Below are positions 33,633-45,000 of a DNA stretch of 64,000 nucleotides, one piece after another. The translations under genes and the position numbers were made by a program. The stretch is from Mucilaginibacter sp. PPCGB 2223 (GTDB lineage Bacteria; Bacteroidota; Bacteroidia; Sphingobacteriales; Sphingobacteriaceae). The DNA lies in contig NZ_MDJS01000001.1 of assembly GCF_001705515.1 (NCBI RefSeq), forward strand, positions 310,001-374,000. The letters run 5' to 3'. Every line of letters starts with the position of its first letter. Positions within the stretch are counted from its first letter, which is position 1. The notes under the pieces were generated by a model. It searched no databases. It was not told the origin of the DNA and saw nothing but the letters and a program-made list of their open reading frames with translations.

Positions 33633-35222
33633 TTAATTGCCCGGTTCTGTCAGTTGATCCTGTACGCGAAAAAAATCAAAGTCGGCAAAACCACCCGGCG
33701 TTTTTGTTGAGTAGCTGAATAGGGCATAGCGGTAGCCCATAAAATGGGGGAGCGTATATGCCATTTTCAGAGGGGTGCCGATGGGTTGCCAAACGTGGTT
33801 ATCAAGGCTGTAAAAAAAATGAGCAACATCTTTCCGGTCGCGGAAGTCACATTCGGCTTTAAAATAAACAACAGCCTGCTTTAACGGTATGGTTTGGACT
33901 GTATCGGGCTTACCGCCGCCCGCATTAACCATAATGATCTGGTATTGCTTGTTTTCCATTTTAATGGCTACCAGCCCGTAATTTTTTTGCAGCAGGCCCA
34001 GGCCTGCGATATCCCCGTCTTTTAAATGAGTAACGTCAACCGCGATGCTGCCGCTGCAAACGGGGCCGAAGGTTCGCTGCGTTAACATGTTTCTTGCCGT
34101 TAAAAAATCGGTGTCCCGGCGTCCGGTAGTTAATCTCAAAAAACCTTTTCGGGCATTAACCGACCATAACTCGTTTTGCGGGTTATGATTCCATTGCCAA
34201 ACCAGCGGCAATGCACGGTCGCCTTTCTTTCGGTCAAAATCATCCGAAGCTATAATTCCCGGAACTAAACTTTTATTCGGCGGTAGATTCAGCATCTCAG
34301 GCACTTTGCCGTTAATGCCAATTACCGGCCACCCATCCTTCCATTCTACCGGAACAAGATAGGGTACCCTTCCTACCGCACCAAAATCGCGGAAGAGGTA
34401 AGCATACCAATTGTTGTCCGGTCCCTCAATCAGACCTCCCTGCGCTACGCCTAAATCCTGGAGCCCAACCTTTCCTTCGTAAGGGCCGGTAATCTTATCT
34501 GCCCGGTGTATAACCACTGTGCGCATACCGCCCCGGGGCCAGGCGATATTAAACAGGTAGTATTTACCGTTAATCTTAAAAAGTTGGGAGCCTTCTGCAC
34601 CTAAGCCGCCTTTGTTGCCTGAGGGCAGGCTTGCGTTTTCAATCAGTGTCTGATCAATTCCGCCAGGCTTAATTCCGGATGCATCTTTTTCAAGTTCAAC
34701 AATCCTCAGTTTACCGTTACCAGTTATCAGGTATACCCGCCCGTCGTCATCAAAAAACAAAGAGTTATCGTGAAACGACGGACTGAAAGAAGCCCGCTTC
34801 CACGGCCCTTTTTCAATATTGGCGGTTGAGTAAATATAAGTCTTACCAGTGGTCTGAGCGAAAGTACTTATATAATATAAACCGTTATGGTATCGCAGGC
34901 TGCTTGCCCATGAGCCTTTGCCATAAGCATTTTTTCCGTTAGCTAAGTTAAGGGCATCTACGTTAGCCAGGGTATCATAAGCATAATTAACAATATGCCA
35001 GTTAACGAGGTCGGTAGATTTCATGATGGGCACCCCAGGGTTCATGTGCATAGTTGTACTGCTCATATAATAATCTTTACCAACCCTGATGATGGACATA
35101 TCGGGTACATCGGCATAAATGACCGGGTTGACCGCCTTTTGCGAAGCCGCAGAAAAATGCGACAGCATAAATGCGGTTAAAAGCCTGAAAAAAAACTTGC
35201 TGGGTTTAGATATAGAGATCAT
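33633..35222 (-). CDS. GH43-family beta-xylosidase/arabinofuranosidase with C-terminal beta-sandwich
   Basis: 529 residues. Signal peptide (FFFRLLTAFMLSHFSAAS), then a GH43 five-bladed propeller (about 30-310): putative base Asp41 (YADVPDMSII), Asp in FHDNSLFFDDDG, and acid Glu in GGLGAEGSQLF. The C-terminal half (about 325-525) is the concanavalin-like beta-sandwich seen in GH43 beta-xylosidases (IASDDFDR, LWQWNHNP-like segments, SYSTKTPGG). Likely removes xylose or arabinose from xylo-oligosaccharides. It is transcribed divergently from the CE1-GH31 unit. A perfect -7 element (35228-35235, minus strand) ends only 5 nt before the chosen ATG, so the mRNA may have almost no leader. Confidence 0.88.
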   Translation of the reverse strand: MISISKPSKFFFRLLTAFMLSHFSAASQKAVNPVIYADVPDMSIIRVGKDYYMSSTTMHMNPGVPIMKSTDLVNWHIVNYAYDTLANVDALNLANGKNAYGKGSWASSLRYHNGLYYISTFAQTTGKTYIYSTANIEKGPWKRASFSPSFHDNSLFFDDDGRVYLITGNGKLRIVELEKDASGIKPGGIDQTLIENASLPSGNKGGLGAEGSQLFKINGKYYLFNIAWPRGGMRTVVIHRADKITGPYEGKVGLQDLGVAQGGLIEGPDNNWYAYLFRDFGAVGRVPYLVPVEWKDGWPVIGINGKVPEMLNLPPNKSLVPGIIASDDFDRKKGDRALPLVWQWNHNPQNELWSVNARKGFLRLTTGRRDTDFLTARNMLTQRTFGPVCSGSIAVDVTHLKDGDIAGLGLLQKNYGLVAIKMENKQYQIIMVNAGGGKPDTVQTIPLKQAVVYFKAECDFRDRKDVAHFFYSLDNHVWQPIGTPLKMAYTLPHFMGYRYALFSYSTKTPGGFADFDFFRVQDQLTEPGN

Positions 35223-35227
35223 AGTAA

Positions 35228-35289
35228 CAAATCTATAATATCTGTCGAATGGTGGTTAACTGATATTATCAAAATGCAATAACAAATGT
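35228..35289 (-). promoter_or_regulatory. Box promoter of the minus-strand GH43 gene
   Basis: Minus strand: perfect ACATTTGTT (35289-35281) in the distal-box position and a perfect TAGATTTG -7 element (35235-35228). The spacing (12 + 9 + 24 nt) fits the rule exactly if the proximal box occupies 35268-35260, but that sequence matches poorly (3 of 9). So the layout is right while one box is degenerate. Confidence 0.45.
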
Positions 35290-35326
35290 TTAGCGGTAAC
35301 CGGTATTTTTTGCCCTTGTACCCGAA

Positions 35327-35388
35327 ACAAATGTGTGTTAATTGAAGACATTTGTGTTAGTGGCGCTAAAGGTTTAACCTTAATATTG
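35327..35388 (+). promoter_or_regulatory. Two-box promoter of the CE1-GH31 unit
   Basis: ACAAATGTG (35327-35335) and ACATTTGTG (35348-35356), 21 bp apart, then exactly 24 nt, then TAATATTG (35381-35388; one mismatch to TAnnTTTG). The start codon is 194 nt downstream, a longer leader than in the other units. Confidence 0.6.
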
Positions 35389-35570
35389 AAAAAATCTTAT
35401 CAATGATGGAAAAGAAGATCAATTGGAAAATTCCGTAATTTCTTTATCTCAGAATAAAATGATCAAAATAGACCTCAAATCCTACGGCGGATTTTTGATT
35501 TGTTTAGATAAACAATAAAACCAAGTTTATAAATCAATCATAACAAGAATAAGTTAATTATTAAACCTAA

Positions 35571-36776
<1,206 letters not shown>

Positions 36777-36809
36777 TAACTCATACAGGTATCAACGTTA
36801 TTAATCCGA

Positions 36810-39422
36810 ATGAATATTAAAAGAGCATTTTTTTTATTGATAACGCTGATACCTGTTATTTGCTTTGGGCAGGTATATCGTAATTATCGGTTACAAAAAG
36901 ATCAGCTTTCTATTTTCCTTACCGAAGGCAGATTGGATATCAAACCTCTCAGTGCAAAGGCTGTCAGGATCAGGTGGCAAAAAGATATACAACCTGAGCC
37001 ACTTGAATTTATTCTGACGCAGCAACAACCAACACCGCCGTTTAGGTTCTCGGAGACGCAGGCAGCACTTCAAATAAGTACCACGTGGATAACCGTATCG
37101 TTTGATAAAACCACTGGTGCATTAATCTACCGAAACCATAAGGGTCAGGTATTTTTAAATGAATCAGGAAGTCGAAAGCTGACGCCTTCAACAACGATGG
37201 GAATACCCAGCTATATTGCCGAACAAAGCTTTATATCACCACCCGATGAACACTTGTTTGGGTTAGGGCAATTCCAGGACGCCGAATTTGATCTGCGCAA
37301 TGTTTATCGAAAGCTGATACAGGTTAATACGCAGATAGCGCTGCCTTTTCTTTTTTCCAGTAGGGGATACGGGATATTATGGCATCAGTATGGATTAACC
37401 TACTTTAACCCGGCTGATAACGACATCACGTTGCAAAAAAAAGATACCAATGCGGTACAACTGCGTGATGCCGAGGTGACAACAACAGCAGGTACCCGGC
37501 GTGTATCGCAACAGCAGGCCCTGTACGCGGGTAAATTTAAAGTAGAAACAGCGGGCAATTACACTTTTGCCCTTGATCTGGGCGATATGGATAACCGCCA
37601 TTTGCTGCTAATTGATGGTATCGCCCGTATCGACCAATCTAACCTTTGGCTGCCACCCGCAGTAGGCAAAATTGTGTATTTAACGGCCGGTGAACATACT
37701 GTTCAGGTGCTTTGTAAAAAATCTAATAAGCCCCGTTTATCATGGAAATTGGCCGGTAATACAAGCTCGTTCCGTTCTCCGGATGCGCGGTCACTGGACT
37801 ATACCGTGTTTTACGGCGAAAATGCAGACGAAGTGATCGCATCCTATCGGCAGCTTTCGGGCCAGGTACCCATGCTGCCACTATGGGCATACGGGTTTTG
37901 GCAATGCCGAGAGCGCTATGCTTCTGGAGATGAGTTGATAGCTGCGGTAAAAGCATTCAGAGACCGGAAGTTACCCCTGGACGTAATCGTTCAGGATTGG
38001 CAATACTGGGGGAAATACGGCTGGGGCGTACCTAAATTTGATGAAACACATTATGCTAATCCAGAAGGGTTTATCAAGGATATTCACAACCTGCACGCGC
38101 ATTTTTCTTTATCGGTTTGGGAGAACCCGGATAAAAAATCAGAGGTTGCTAAACCTTATGTTGATAAAGGCTTATACCTGGTAAACAGCCCCTGGCTGGA
38201 CATGTATAACCCCGAGGCACAAAAAACACATTGGGACGTGTTGAATGCCAATTTGTTCAGCAAAGGTGTCGACTCTTGGTGGATGGATGCGACCGAGCCC
38301 GAAAACGATGCCCTGACAGGTAAACAAACCTATTTTGGCGCAGGGGATTTTTACCGGTTAACTTATCCGCTATTTGTGAGTAAGGCAATTTACGAAGGGC
38401 AGCGTGCAGTTAATCCGCAAAAGCGGGTTACAATTCTTACCCGTTCAGCTTTTCCGGGTCAGCAGCGATATGGTACCATCAACTGGTCGGGCGACATCGG
38501 GGGTACATGGGATTCGTTCAAACGGCAGATCGTCGCCGGGCTGAATTATAGTATCACAGGCATGCCGTATTGGACAACGGATATCGGTGGTTTTTTCAGG
38601 CCTGGTCGCAGTCAATATACCGACGAGAAGTACCATGATCTGCTTACCCGCTGGTTCCAATGGGGAGCTTTTAATCCTATTTTTCGCGTACACGGCTACC
38701 AAAGTGAAACCGAGCCATGGAAATATGGCGAAAAGGTTGAAGGAGATATGCGCGAAATCACGAATATGCGTTACCGGTTATTGCCCTATATTTACTCTGA
38801 AGCATGGCAGGTCCATCATTTCGGTTCAACAATTATGCGTCCCCTGGTGATGGATTTTGCATCAGATAGTAATGCTGTACGGCAACCGTATGAATATATG
38901 TTTGGAAAAGCAATGCTGATTGCCCCGGTTACAGCGCCCGACATTCAAAAATGGACGGTTTACTTACCCGAAGGACAACAATGGTATAGTTACTGGAATG
39001 GTAAAATGTTTGCTGGCGGCCAAGCCGTCCAGGCAGACGCCCCCCACGATAAAATTCCTGTCTTCGTCAAATCAGGATCGATCATCCCGATGGCAAAACC
39101 GATGCAGTACACCGGGCAAAAACCTTTAGATACTCTTGAAGTGAGAATTTACCCCGGTGCAGGCGGAAGGTTTGATTTGTATGAGGACGAGGGTGATGGA
39201 TATCGTTATGAACAGGGGAAATACACCATTATCCCGTTTGTATGGAATGATAAGTTACACACGTTAAATATTGGCGCACGCCGCGGATCTTACCAAAATT
39301 CGCTTAAAAAACGGGTATTCAATATTGTGTTGGTAAGACCGGATAATGGCATTAGTGGGGCCGAAGGGAAGCCGGACAAAAGTTTGGTTTATTTTAACAA
39401 GCCAGTTGTGTTAAAACTATGA
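36810..39422 (+). CDS. GH31-family alpha-xylosidase with PA14 domain
   Basis: 870 residues with a signal peptide (MNIKRAFFLLITLIPVICFGQ). GH31 N-terminal beta-sandwich (to about 215), a PA14 domain inserted at about 220-325 (ALYAGKFKVETAGNYTF, LLLIDGIARIDQ), then the barrel with nucleophile Asp493 (WWMDATEPEND) and acid/base Asp562 (NWSGDIGGTWDSF), and C-terminal beta-domains. The PA14-in-GH31 layout is the one known from alpha-xylosidases such as Cellvibrio Xyl31A. The target would be alpha-linked xylose: xyloglucan branches, or in this locus the rarer alpha-xylosyl decorations of complex xylan. A regulatory box follows 14 bp after its stop for the next unit. Confidence 0.92.
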   Translation: MNIKRAFFLLITLIPVICFGQVYRNYRLQKDQLSIFLTEGRLDIKPLSAKAVRIRWQKDIQPEPLEFILTQQQPTPPFRFSETQAALQISTTWITVSFDKTTGALIYRNHKGQVFLNESGSRKLTPSTTMGIPSYIAEQSFISPPDEHLFGLGQFQDAEFDLRNVYRKLIQVNTQIALPFLFSSRGYGILWHQYGLTYFNPADNDITLQKKDTNAVQLRDAEVTTTAGTRRVSQQQALYAGKFKVETAGNYTFALDLGDMDNRHLLLIDGIARIDQSNLWLPPAVGKIVYLTAGEHTVQVLCKKSNKPRLSWKLAGNTSSFRSPDARSLDYTVFYGENADEVIASYRQLSGQVPMLPLWAYGFWQCRERYASGDELIAAVKAFRDRKLPLDVIVQDWQYWGKYGWGVPKFDETHYANPEGFIKDIHNLHAHFSLSVWENPDKKSEVAKPYVDKGLYLVNSPWLDMYNPEAQKTHWDVLNANLFSKGVDSWWMDATEPENDALTGKQTYFGAGDFYRLTYPLFVSKAIYEGQRAVNPQKRVTILTRSAFPGQQRYGTINWSGDIGGTWDSFKRQIVAGLNYSITGMPYWTTDIGGFFRPGRSQYTDEKYHDLLTRWFQWGAFNPIFRVHGYQSETEPWKYGEKVEGDMREITNMRYRLLPYIYSEAWQVHHFGSTIMRPLVMDFASDSNAVRQPYEYMFGKAMLIAPVTAPDIQKWTVYLPEGQQWYSYWNGKMFAGGQAVQADAPHDKIPVFVKSGSIIPMAKPMQYTGQKPLDTLEVRIYPGAGGRFDLYEDEGDGYRYEQGKYTIIPFVWNDKLHTLNIGARRGSYQNSLKKRVFNIVLVRPDNGISGAEGKPDKSLVYFNKPVVLKL

Positions 39423-39436
39423 TCAGTCGTGACTGA

Positions 39437-39466
39437 ACATTTGTTCTATAAGTATCAACAACTGTG
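39437..39466 (+). promoter_or_regulatory. Two-box element before CE6-GH10
   Basis: Perfect ACATTTGTT (39437-39445) and, 21 bp on, ACAACTGTG (39458-39466, 8 of 9 to ACAWWTGTK). No good TAnnTTTG lies at the usual 24-nt distance (the best nearby, ATATTTTG at 39482, is imperfect), so this member of the set is weaker. The start codon is 51 nt downstream. Confidence 0.5.
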
Positions 39467-39490
39467 GTTTAATAACGCCGGATATTTTGA

Positions 39491-40375
<885 letters not shown>

Positions 40376-40376
40376 C

Positions 40377-41549
40377 ATGACCATTAAACTTGCCCGGAAA
40401 CTATATTTGCCGGTTTTTACCATCAGCTTAATATTATCAAACGGGTGTTCTCAAAAAAGCCATTTGGCATCGGATTCGGGCATCGGCAAAGGCCTTAAAG
40501 ATTATTACAAAGCCTATTTTCCGATAGGGGTTGCCGTCAGCACAGCATCTTTGCACGGCGTCGATTCTGCTTTGATCGTGAAGGAATTTAATAGTGTTAC
40601 GCCCGAAAACGACATGAAAATGGGGCCGCTGCATCCTTCTGAAGATGTCTACAACTGGAAGAACGCTGATGATATTGTGAACTTTGCCGTTGCTCATCAC
40701 ATTAAAATAAGGGGACATAACCTATGCTGGCATGCTCAGGAAGCCAACTGGATGTTTACCGGGCCGGACGGAAAACAGGTAAGTAAAGAGTTGCTGTTAA
40801 AACGCCTGAAGGACCACATTTTCGCGGTAGCAGGGCGTTACAAAGGAAAAATATATGCCTGGGATGTTGTGAACGAGGCTGTGGACGACAGTAATGATAC
40901 CACGCAGGTATACCGTAAAAGCAACTGGTACACCATTTGCAACGGACCCGAGTTTATCGAAGCGGCTTTCAGGTATGCTCATGAAGCCGATCCTGGAGCA
41001 AAGCTTTATTACAACGACTATAACAGCGAACATCCGATAAAAAGGGAGAAGATCTACAAGCTGTTAAAAAGGCTGGTGGACAACCACGTACCGATAGATG
41101 GCGTCGGAATGCAGGCACATTGGAAACTGAATGATCCATCGCCCGAAGAACTGCGGAAAGCACTGGATGAGTTCACCTCACTTGGCCTGAAAATTCAAAT
41201 TACTGAGTTAGATATTACCATCCGGATGCCGCGGCCGCGGCCGGCACCAGGCAGCATTCCCGCAGCGCAAGTTCCGGATTCGGGTTACACACCGCAGGCC
41301 GAGGCCAGGCAGGTGGCACAATACAAAATGGCGTTTGATATTTTCCGCGAATACCGGAAATCGATTACCAGTGTTACTTTCTGGAATGTTTCTGACCGGT
41401 ACAGCTGGCTCGATGCCCGTGGGGGCGGTTTGGCAGGCGGCGCAGCGGCCAGCAATAACGGGCCGCGAGTAATAAGAAAAGCCTACCCTTTATTGTTTGA
41501 CGAGAACCGTCAACGTAAAAAAGCCTACCAGGCAGTAATCGATTTTTAG
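40377..41549 (+). CDS. GH10 endo-beta-1,4-xylanase, lipoprotein
   Basis: 390 residues. Lipoprotein signal with Cys24 in SNGCSQ, so probably anchored in the outer membrane, perhaps on the surface, where it would make the oligosaccharides that SusC/SusD import. GH10 signatures: NSVTPENDMKMGPLHP, GHNLCWHAQ, acid/base Glu167 (WDVVNEAVDD), GVGMQAHW and nucleophile Glu277 (QITELDIT). A Pro-rich loop (RMPRPRPAPG) follows the nucleophile strand. It is the only clearly endo-acting backbone enzyme in the window and fixes xylan as the target. Co-transcribed with CE6. Confidence 0.95.
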   Translation: MTIKLARKLYLPVFTISLILSNGCSQKSHLASDSGIGKGLKDYYKAYFPIGVAVSTASLHGVDSALIVKEFNSVTPENDMKMGPLHPSEDVYNWKNADDIVNFAVAHHIKIRGHNLCWHAQEANWMFTGPDGKQVSKELLLKRLKDHIFAVAGRYKGKIYAWDVVNEAVDDSNDTTQVYRKSNWYTICNGPEFIEAAFRYAHEADPGAKLYYNDYNSEHPIKREKIYKLLKRLVDNHVPIDGVGMQAHWKLNDPSPEELRKALDEFTSLGLKIQITELDITIRMPRPRPAPGSIPAAQVPDSGYTPQAEARQVAQYKMAFDIFREYRKSITSVTFWNVSDRYSWLDARGGGLAGGAAASNNGPRVIRKAYPLLFDENRQRKKAYQAVIDF

Positions 41550-41626
41550 GTGATGATTTTAAATATATCTTTTAGCGCCATTTTCATCGTTTAATTTCTT
41601 TAAAAATGGGCACAAGGTTTCTATAG

Positions 41627-41665
41627 TCAAAAAAATAATTGTAATAAATACAATTATTTTTTTGA
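41627..41665. repeat. Perfect 17-bp inverted repeat between GH10 and GH127
   Basis: Arms 41627-41643 and 41649-41665 are perfect reverse complements with a 5-nt loop (core AATAATTGTA). It is AT-rich, flanked by A and T runs, and could act as a terminator on either strand. The right arm also overlaps the regulatory box before GH127 (41650-41658), so it may be an operator. Confidence 0.8.
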
Positions 41666-41690
41666 TCGACTGCAGGATTTTATATTTTTG
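41650..41690 (+). promoter_or_regulatory. Box promoter of GH127
   Basis: ACAATTATT (41650-41658, 8 of 9 to ACAWWTGTK), exactly 24 nt, then a perfect -7 element TATTTTTG (41683-41690). The distal box position (41629-41637) matches poorly. The box is part of the right arm of the inverted repeat 41627-41665. Confidence 0.45.
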
Positions 41691-41715
41691 ATCTGGCTAC
41701 ACGCCCGTTTAACCT

Positions 41716-41741
41716 AAAAAACGCCGGCCTGCGCGTTTTTT
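41716..41741 (+). terminator. Terminator-like hairpin in the GH127 leader
   Basis: Perfect 9-bp stem AAAAAACGC (41716-41724) / GCGTTTTTT (41733-41741) with an 8-nt loop, ending in six T. It lies downstream of the predicted -7 element and 33 nt before the start codon, so it would be in the mRNA leader. It may terminate read-through from GH10 or attenuate GH127. Confidence 0.65.
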
Positions 41742-41774
41742 CCAATTAATAAGATATCGATAAATTGCTTTAAA

Positions 41775-44126
41775 ATGATTTCAAAATCGCTGCTTGGTAC
41801 ACTTGTATACACTTGCTTTGCTTTTGTAGCAAACGCTCAAAATATCGTTACGCAACCCTATCGACTTGATGAGGTGCGGCTACTGCCCAGTCCATTTCTC
41901 TCGGCAGAGCAGACAGACCTGGCCTATATGCTCAAGCTAAATCCCGATAAATTGTTATCACCTTTCTTTCGTGAAGCAAAATTGCAACCTAAAGCGCCAG
42001 GCTATGGCAACTGGGAGAATACCGGCCTGGATGGGCATACTGCAGGGCATTACCTCACTGCCCTCGCCCAGATGTATGCGGCCAACGGTTCGGCCGAGTG
42101 TAAAAAGCGTTTGGATTACATGATTAGCGAACTGGCCCGTTGCCAGGAAAGTAACGGTAACGGCTATGTCGGCGGCGTTCCCGGAGGTATGAGTATGTGG
42201 TCGGAAGTTAAGGCGGGTAATTTTAACAGCTTTAATCAAAAATGGGTGCCCTGGTATAACCTGCATAAACTATTCGCGGGTTTGCGTGACGCTTATCTGC
42301 TGGCGGGTAACGAACAGGCGAAGAATATTTTTATAAAGTTAGCCGATTGGGCCGACTACGAAATTAGCGGACTGACGGATGTCCAGGTCCAATCAATGCT
42401 CAATACTGAGCATGGTGGGATGGATGAAGTGTTGGCCGACGCATACGCGATGACGCGGGAAAAAAAATATCTGCTGCTCGCCGAGCGGTTTTGCCACAAA
42501 AAGTTGCTCGATCCGCTGGAACAGCACCGGGATCAGCTGACCGGATTGCATGCCAATACTCAAATTCCCAAGGTGATCGGTTTTGAGAGAATAGCTGAGT
42601 TGAGCCATGATACGGTTTACTCTTCTGCCGCACGTTTTTTTTGGCAGACGGTTGTGAATAACCGGTCTGTTTCGATAGGGGGAAATAGCGTTCGCGAACA
42701 TTTCAACCCTTCAAACGATTTTGCATCAATGCTCGAATCCGAACAGGGGCCCGAAACCTGTAACAGCAATAATATGCTTAAATTATCTAAAATGCTTTTT
42801 CTTGACGAAGGGAAAGCAGGCTATATCGATTTTTATGAGCGCCTGTTATACAACCATATTTTATCATCTCAGCACCCGGTAAAAGGGGGCTTTGTATACT
42901 TTACCCCAATTCATCCTCAACATTATCGTGTTTATTCGACCGCCGATGAGAGCTTTTGGTGTTGCGTAGGCACCGGTATGGAAAATCATGGAAAATATGG
43001 CGAACTCATCTACACTCATACTGATAAGGATGTTTATGTTAATCTTTTTATCCCCTCGGTACTCAATTGGAAGCAACAAGGTGTCATCATCACCCAGCAA
43101 AATAAATTTCCGGATCAGGCATCATCAAGTTTGGTCGTTGATGTAAATAGTCCCAAACAATTCACGCTGTTCGTCCGTAAGCCTTTTTGGGTTACAGAAG
43201 GCGGCTTTGTAGTAAAGCTTAACGGAAACACCGTTAAACCCACGCAAATATCCGGTAATTACGCAGGCATCAGTCGGGTTTGGCATAAAGGCGATAGGAT
43301 CACCGTTGATTTACCAATGAAAACCTATGCAGAGTACCTGCCCGACCATTCAAACTGGGTATCATTTGTTCACGGCCCTGTTGTTTTGGCAGCACCCACA
43401 GACACTACCGGTATGAGCGGGCTGTTTGCTGACGATAGTCGTTGGGGGCATATCGCAGGAGGGGCGCTTTATCCGTTATCAACTTCGCCGTTGCTTGTTA
43501 AACAAACGGATAATCTTGCCGACGGCTTAACAGAAAGTAAGTCAGCAGATCTGCAATTTCAAATGCCTTCGCTGATAAGTCAATCCGCCTATAAAAACCT
43601 TAAACTTATCCCGTTTTACAAGGTACACGATACGCGTTATGTATTGTACTGGCCTGTAACATCGGCAGGTAGCGTCAAGGAAAAAGAAGCCGAATTATCC
43701 GCGCTGGATGAGAAATACCTGAAACTGGCCCCTCGAACCATCGACCAGGTATCGCCCGGAGAACAGCAGCCGGAAAACGACCACCGCCTGCAAGCCGTTG
43801 CATCGCAGACAGGTACTATTAATAATTTGCACTGGCGTTCGGCAGGTGGTTCCTTCAGCTACCAGCTACGACGCTCCCCGGCAGCAAAAACGCTGCGTAT
43901 TGCCTATTATGCAAAAGATAAAGGGTGTGAATTTGATATTCTGATTAACGGAAATAAGATTGCGCATTTGTTGCTTGACGGAACAGCTCAAAATGATTTA
44001 GCGGTAGCAGAATATCCGCTTCCGGTATCATTGCCAGGCGCACAAGGCAGCCCGTTAACCGTGAGTTTTATTGCTGCAAATGGTTCGGCAACAGCAAAAA
44101 TAACAGACGTGCGGATCATGCGATAA
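41775..44126 (+). CDS. GH127-type beta-L-arabinofuranosidase (DUF1680)
   Basis: 783 residues with a signal peptide (to NAQ). The family uses a zinc-bound cysteine as nucleophile. The expected ligands are all present: Glu327 and Cys329 (GPETCNSNNM) and the pair Cys396-Cys397 (FWCCVGTGMEN), of which the first would be the nucleophile by comparison with bifidobacterial HypBA1. The (alpha/alpha)6 barrel occupies roughly the first 430 residues, followed by beta-sandwiches; the last 120 residues form an extra beta-domain. Some DUF1680 relatives (GH146) act on other arabinosides. Single-gene unit with its own box promoter. Confidence 0.9.
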   Translation: MISKSLLGTLVYTCFAFVANAQNIVTQPYRLDEVRLLPSPFLSAEQTDLAYMLKLNPDKLLSPFFREAKLQPKAPGYGNWENTGLDGHTAGHYLTALAQMYAANGSAECKKRLDYMISELARCQESNGNGYVGGVPGGMSMWSEVKAGNFNSFNQKWVPWYNLHKLFAGLRDAYLLAGNEQAKNIFIKLADWADYEISGLTDVQVQSMLNTEHGGMDEVLADAYAMTREKKYLLLAERFCHKKLLDPLEQHRDQLTGLHANTQIPKVIGFERIAELSHDTVYSSAARFFWQTVVNNRSVSIGGNSVREHFNPSNDFASMLESEQGPETCNSNNMLKLSKMLFLDEGKAGYIDFYERLLYNHILSSQHPVKGGFVYFTPIHPQHYRVYSTADESFWCCVGTGMENHGKYGELIYTHTDKDVYVNLFIPSVLNWKQQGVIITQQNKFPDQASSSLVVDVNSPKQFTLFVRKPFWVTEGGFVVKLNGNTVKPTQISGNYAGISRVWHKGDRITVDLPMKTYAEYLPDHSNWVSFVHGPVVLAAPTDTTGMSGLFADDSRWGHIAGGALYPLSTSPLLVKQTDNLADGLTESKSADLQFQMPSLISQSAYKNLKLIPFYKVHDTRYVLYWPVTSAGSVKEKEAELSALDEKYLKLAPRTIDQVSPGEQQPENDHRLQAVASQTGTINNLHWRSAGGSFSYQLRRSPAAKTLRIAYYAKDKGCEFDILINGNKIAHLLLDGTAQNDLAVAEYPLPVSLPGAQGSPLTVSFIAANGSATAKITDVRIMR

Positions 44127-44141
44127 TTATCGGCTATGTAA

Positions 44142-44204
44142 ACATTTGTTATAGAATTGTACGGTTTTGTTGGCTTTATTAAAGGACCGGTCGCAATATA
44201 TTTA
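44142..44204 (+). promoter_or_regulatory. Two-box promoter of the small secreted protein-GH43 unit
   Basis: Perfect ACATTTGTT (44142-44150), then 12 nt, then GGTTTTGTT (44163-44171, 6 of 9), then 25 nt and TATATTTA (44197-44204, one mismatch to TAnnTTTG). The start codon is 38 nt downstream. The spacing is one nt off the usual 24. Confidence 0.5.
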
Positions 44205-44242
44205 CCACCGGATTATAAACCAGCCAAACACTAAACAGCAAT

Positions 44243-44983
44243 ATGAAAAAAAACAGAATGCGTAAAGCATTTTTGCTGCCTGCAGTCTATTTAATGTTAA
44301 CAGGAGCAGCATTCCCTGGCCATTCCGCTTACTTACACAAAAAGTGGAGCTATGCCGTCCAAACTGACACCGGGCGAACACTTGCACCGTACTTCATCGC
44401 TCCAACAACAGGTAAAAAAACACCAAACCCAGATGGATTTATCCAACGCTGGTTACTTTTAGAGCCGATTAACAAACCAAACCGGACCAACACCGTTTTT
44501 ACATATACTTACCTCAACACGGCATTTAACACTGAATATTTTCCAAACCAGTTTACGATACTGCCTAAAGATGGGGAGACGGTAAAGGCTGGTGAGCAGG
44601 AATTAACCTGGCATGCTCTGGAAACTAACAACTTTAATGTGAAGTTATTCCGTTTTGCTTATGGCTACTACAAACACACTTATGCCGTTCTATTCTGGGC
44701 TGTAACCGTAGTAAACAGCCCCAGAGAAATGAAAAATGTACGGCTGGCAGCAGGCTCAAACGGCGCCTCAATCTGGTGGGTAAATTCAAAAGAAGCGCTA
44801 TTGCTTGAGGGAGACAGGCGCATGGTGATGGATGACGGTGTTTCGAACCGGCTTACGCTTAATAAGGGGAAGAATATTATTCGTGTAGCGCTGATCAATG
44901 GCCCTGGCTTAAGTGATTTCTGCGTTCGTTTCCTGGATGAAAAAGGCGTACCTGTGAAAGATCTTACTATCAGTTATCAATAA
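44243..44983 (+). CDS. Secreted beta-sandwich protein of unknown function
   Basis: 246 residues with a signal peptide (MRKAFLLPAVYLMLTGAAFPGHSA; alternative start at Met6). The rest is rich in beta-strand with many aromatics (WLLLEPI, FNTEYFPNQFTILPKDGE, ASIWWVNSKEALLLEGDR, NRLTLNKGKNIIRVALINGPG). The last part resembles the galactose-binding-like domains found attached to secreted esterases and hydrolases, where a Trp pair and a LNKGKN-like turn recur. No catalytic motif is visible. Its place 17 bp before a GH43 gene, under a box promoter, suggests a stand-alone carbohydrate-binding or accessory protein. Confidence 0.65.
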   Translation: MKKNRMRKAFLLPAVYLMLTGAAFPGHSAYLHKKWSYAVQTDTGRTLAPYFIAPTTGKKTPNPDGFIQRWLLLEPINKPNRTNTVFTYTYLNTAFNTEYFPNQFTILPKDGETVKAGEQELTWHALETNNFNVKLFRFAYGYYKHTYAVLFWAVTVVNSPREMKNVRLAAGSNGASIWWVNSKEALLLEGDRRMVMDDGVSNRLTLNKGKNIIRVALINGPGLSDFCVRFLDEKGVPVKDLTISYQ

Positions 44984-45000
44984 ATTTTGCTCGTTTTATA

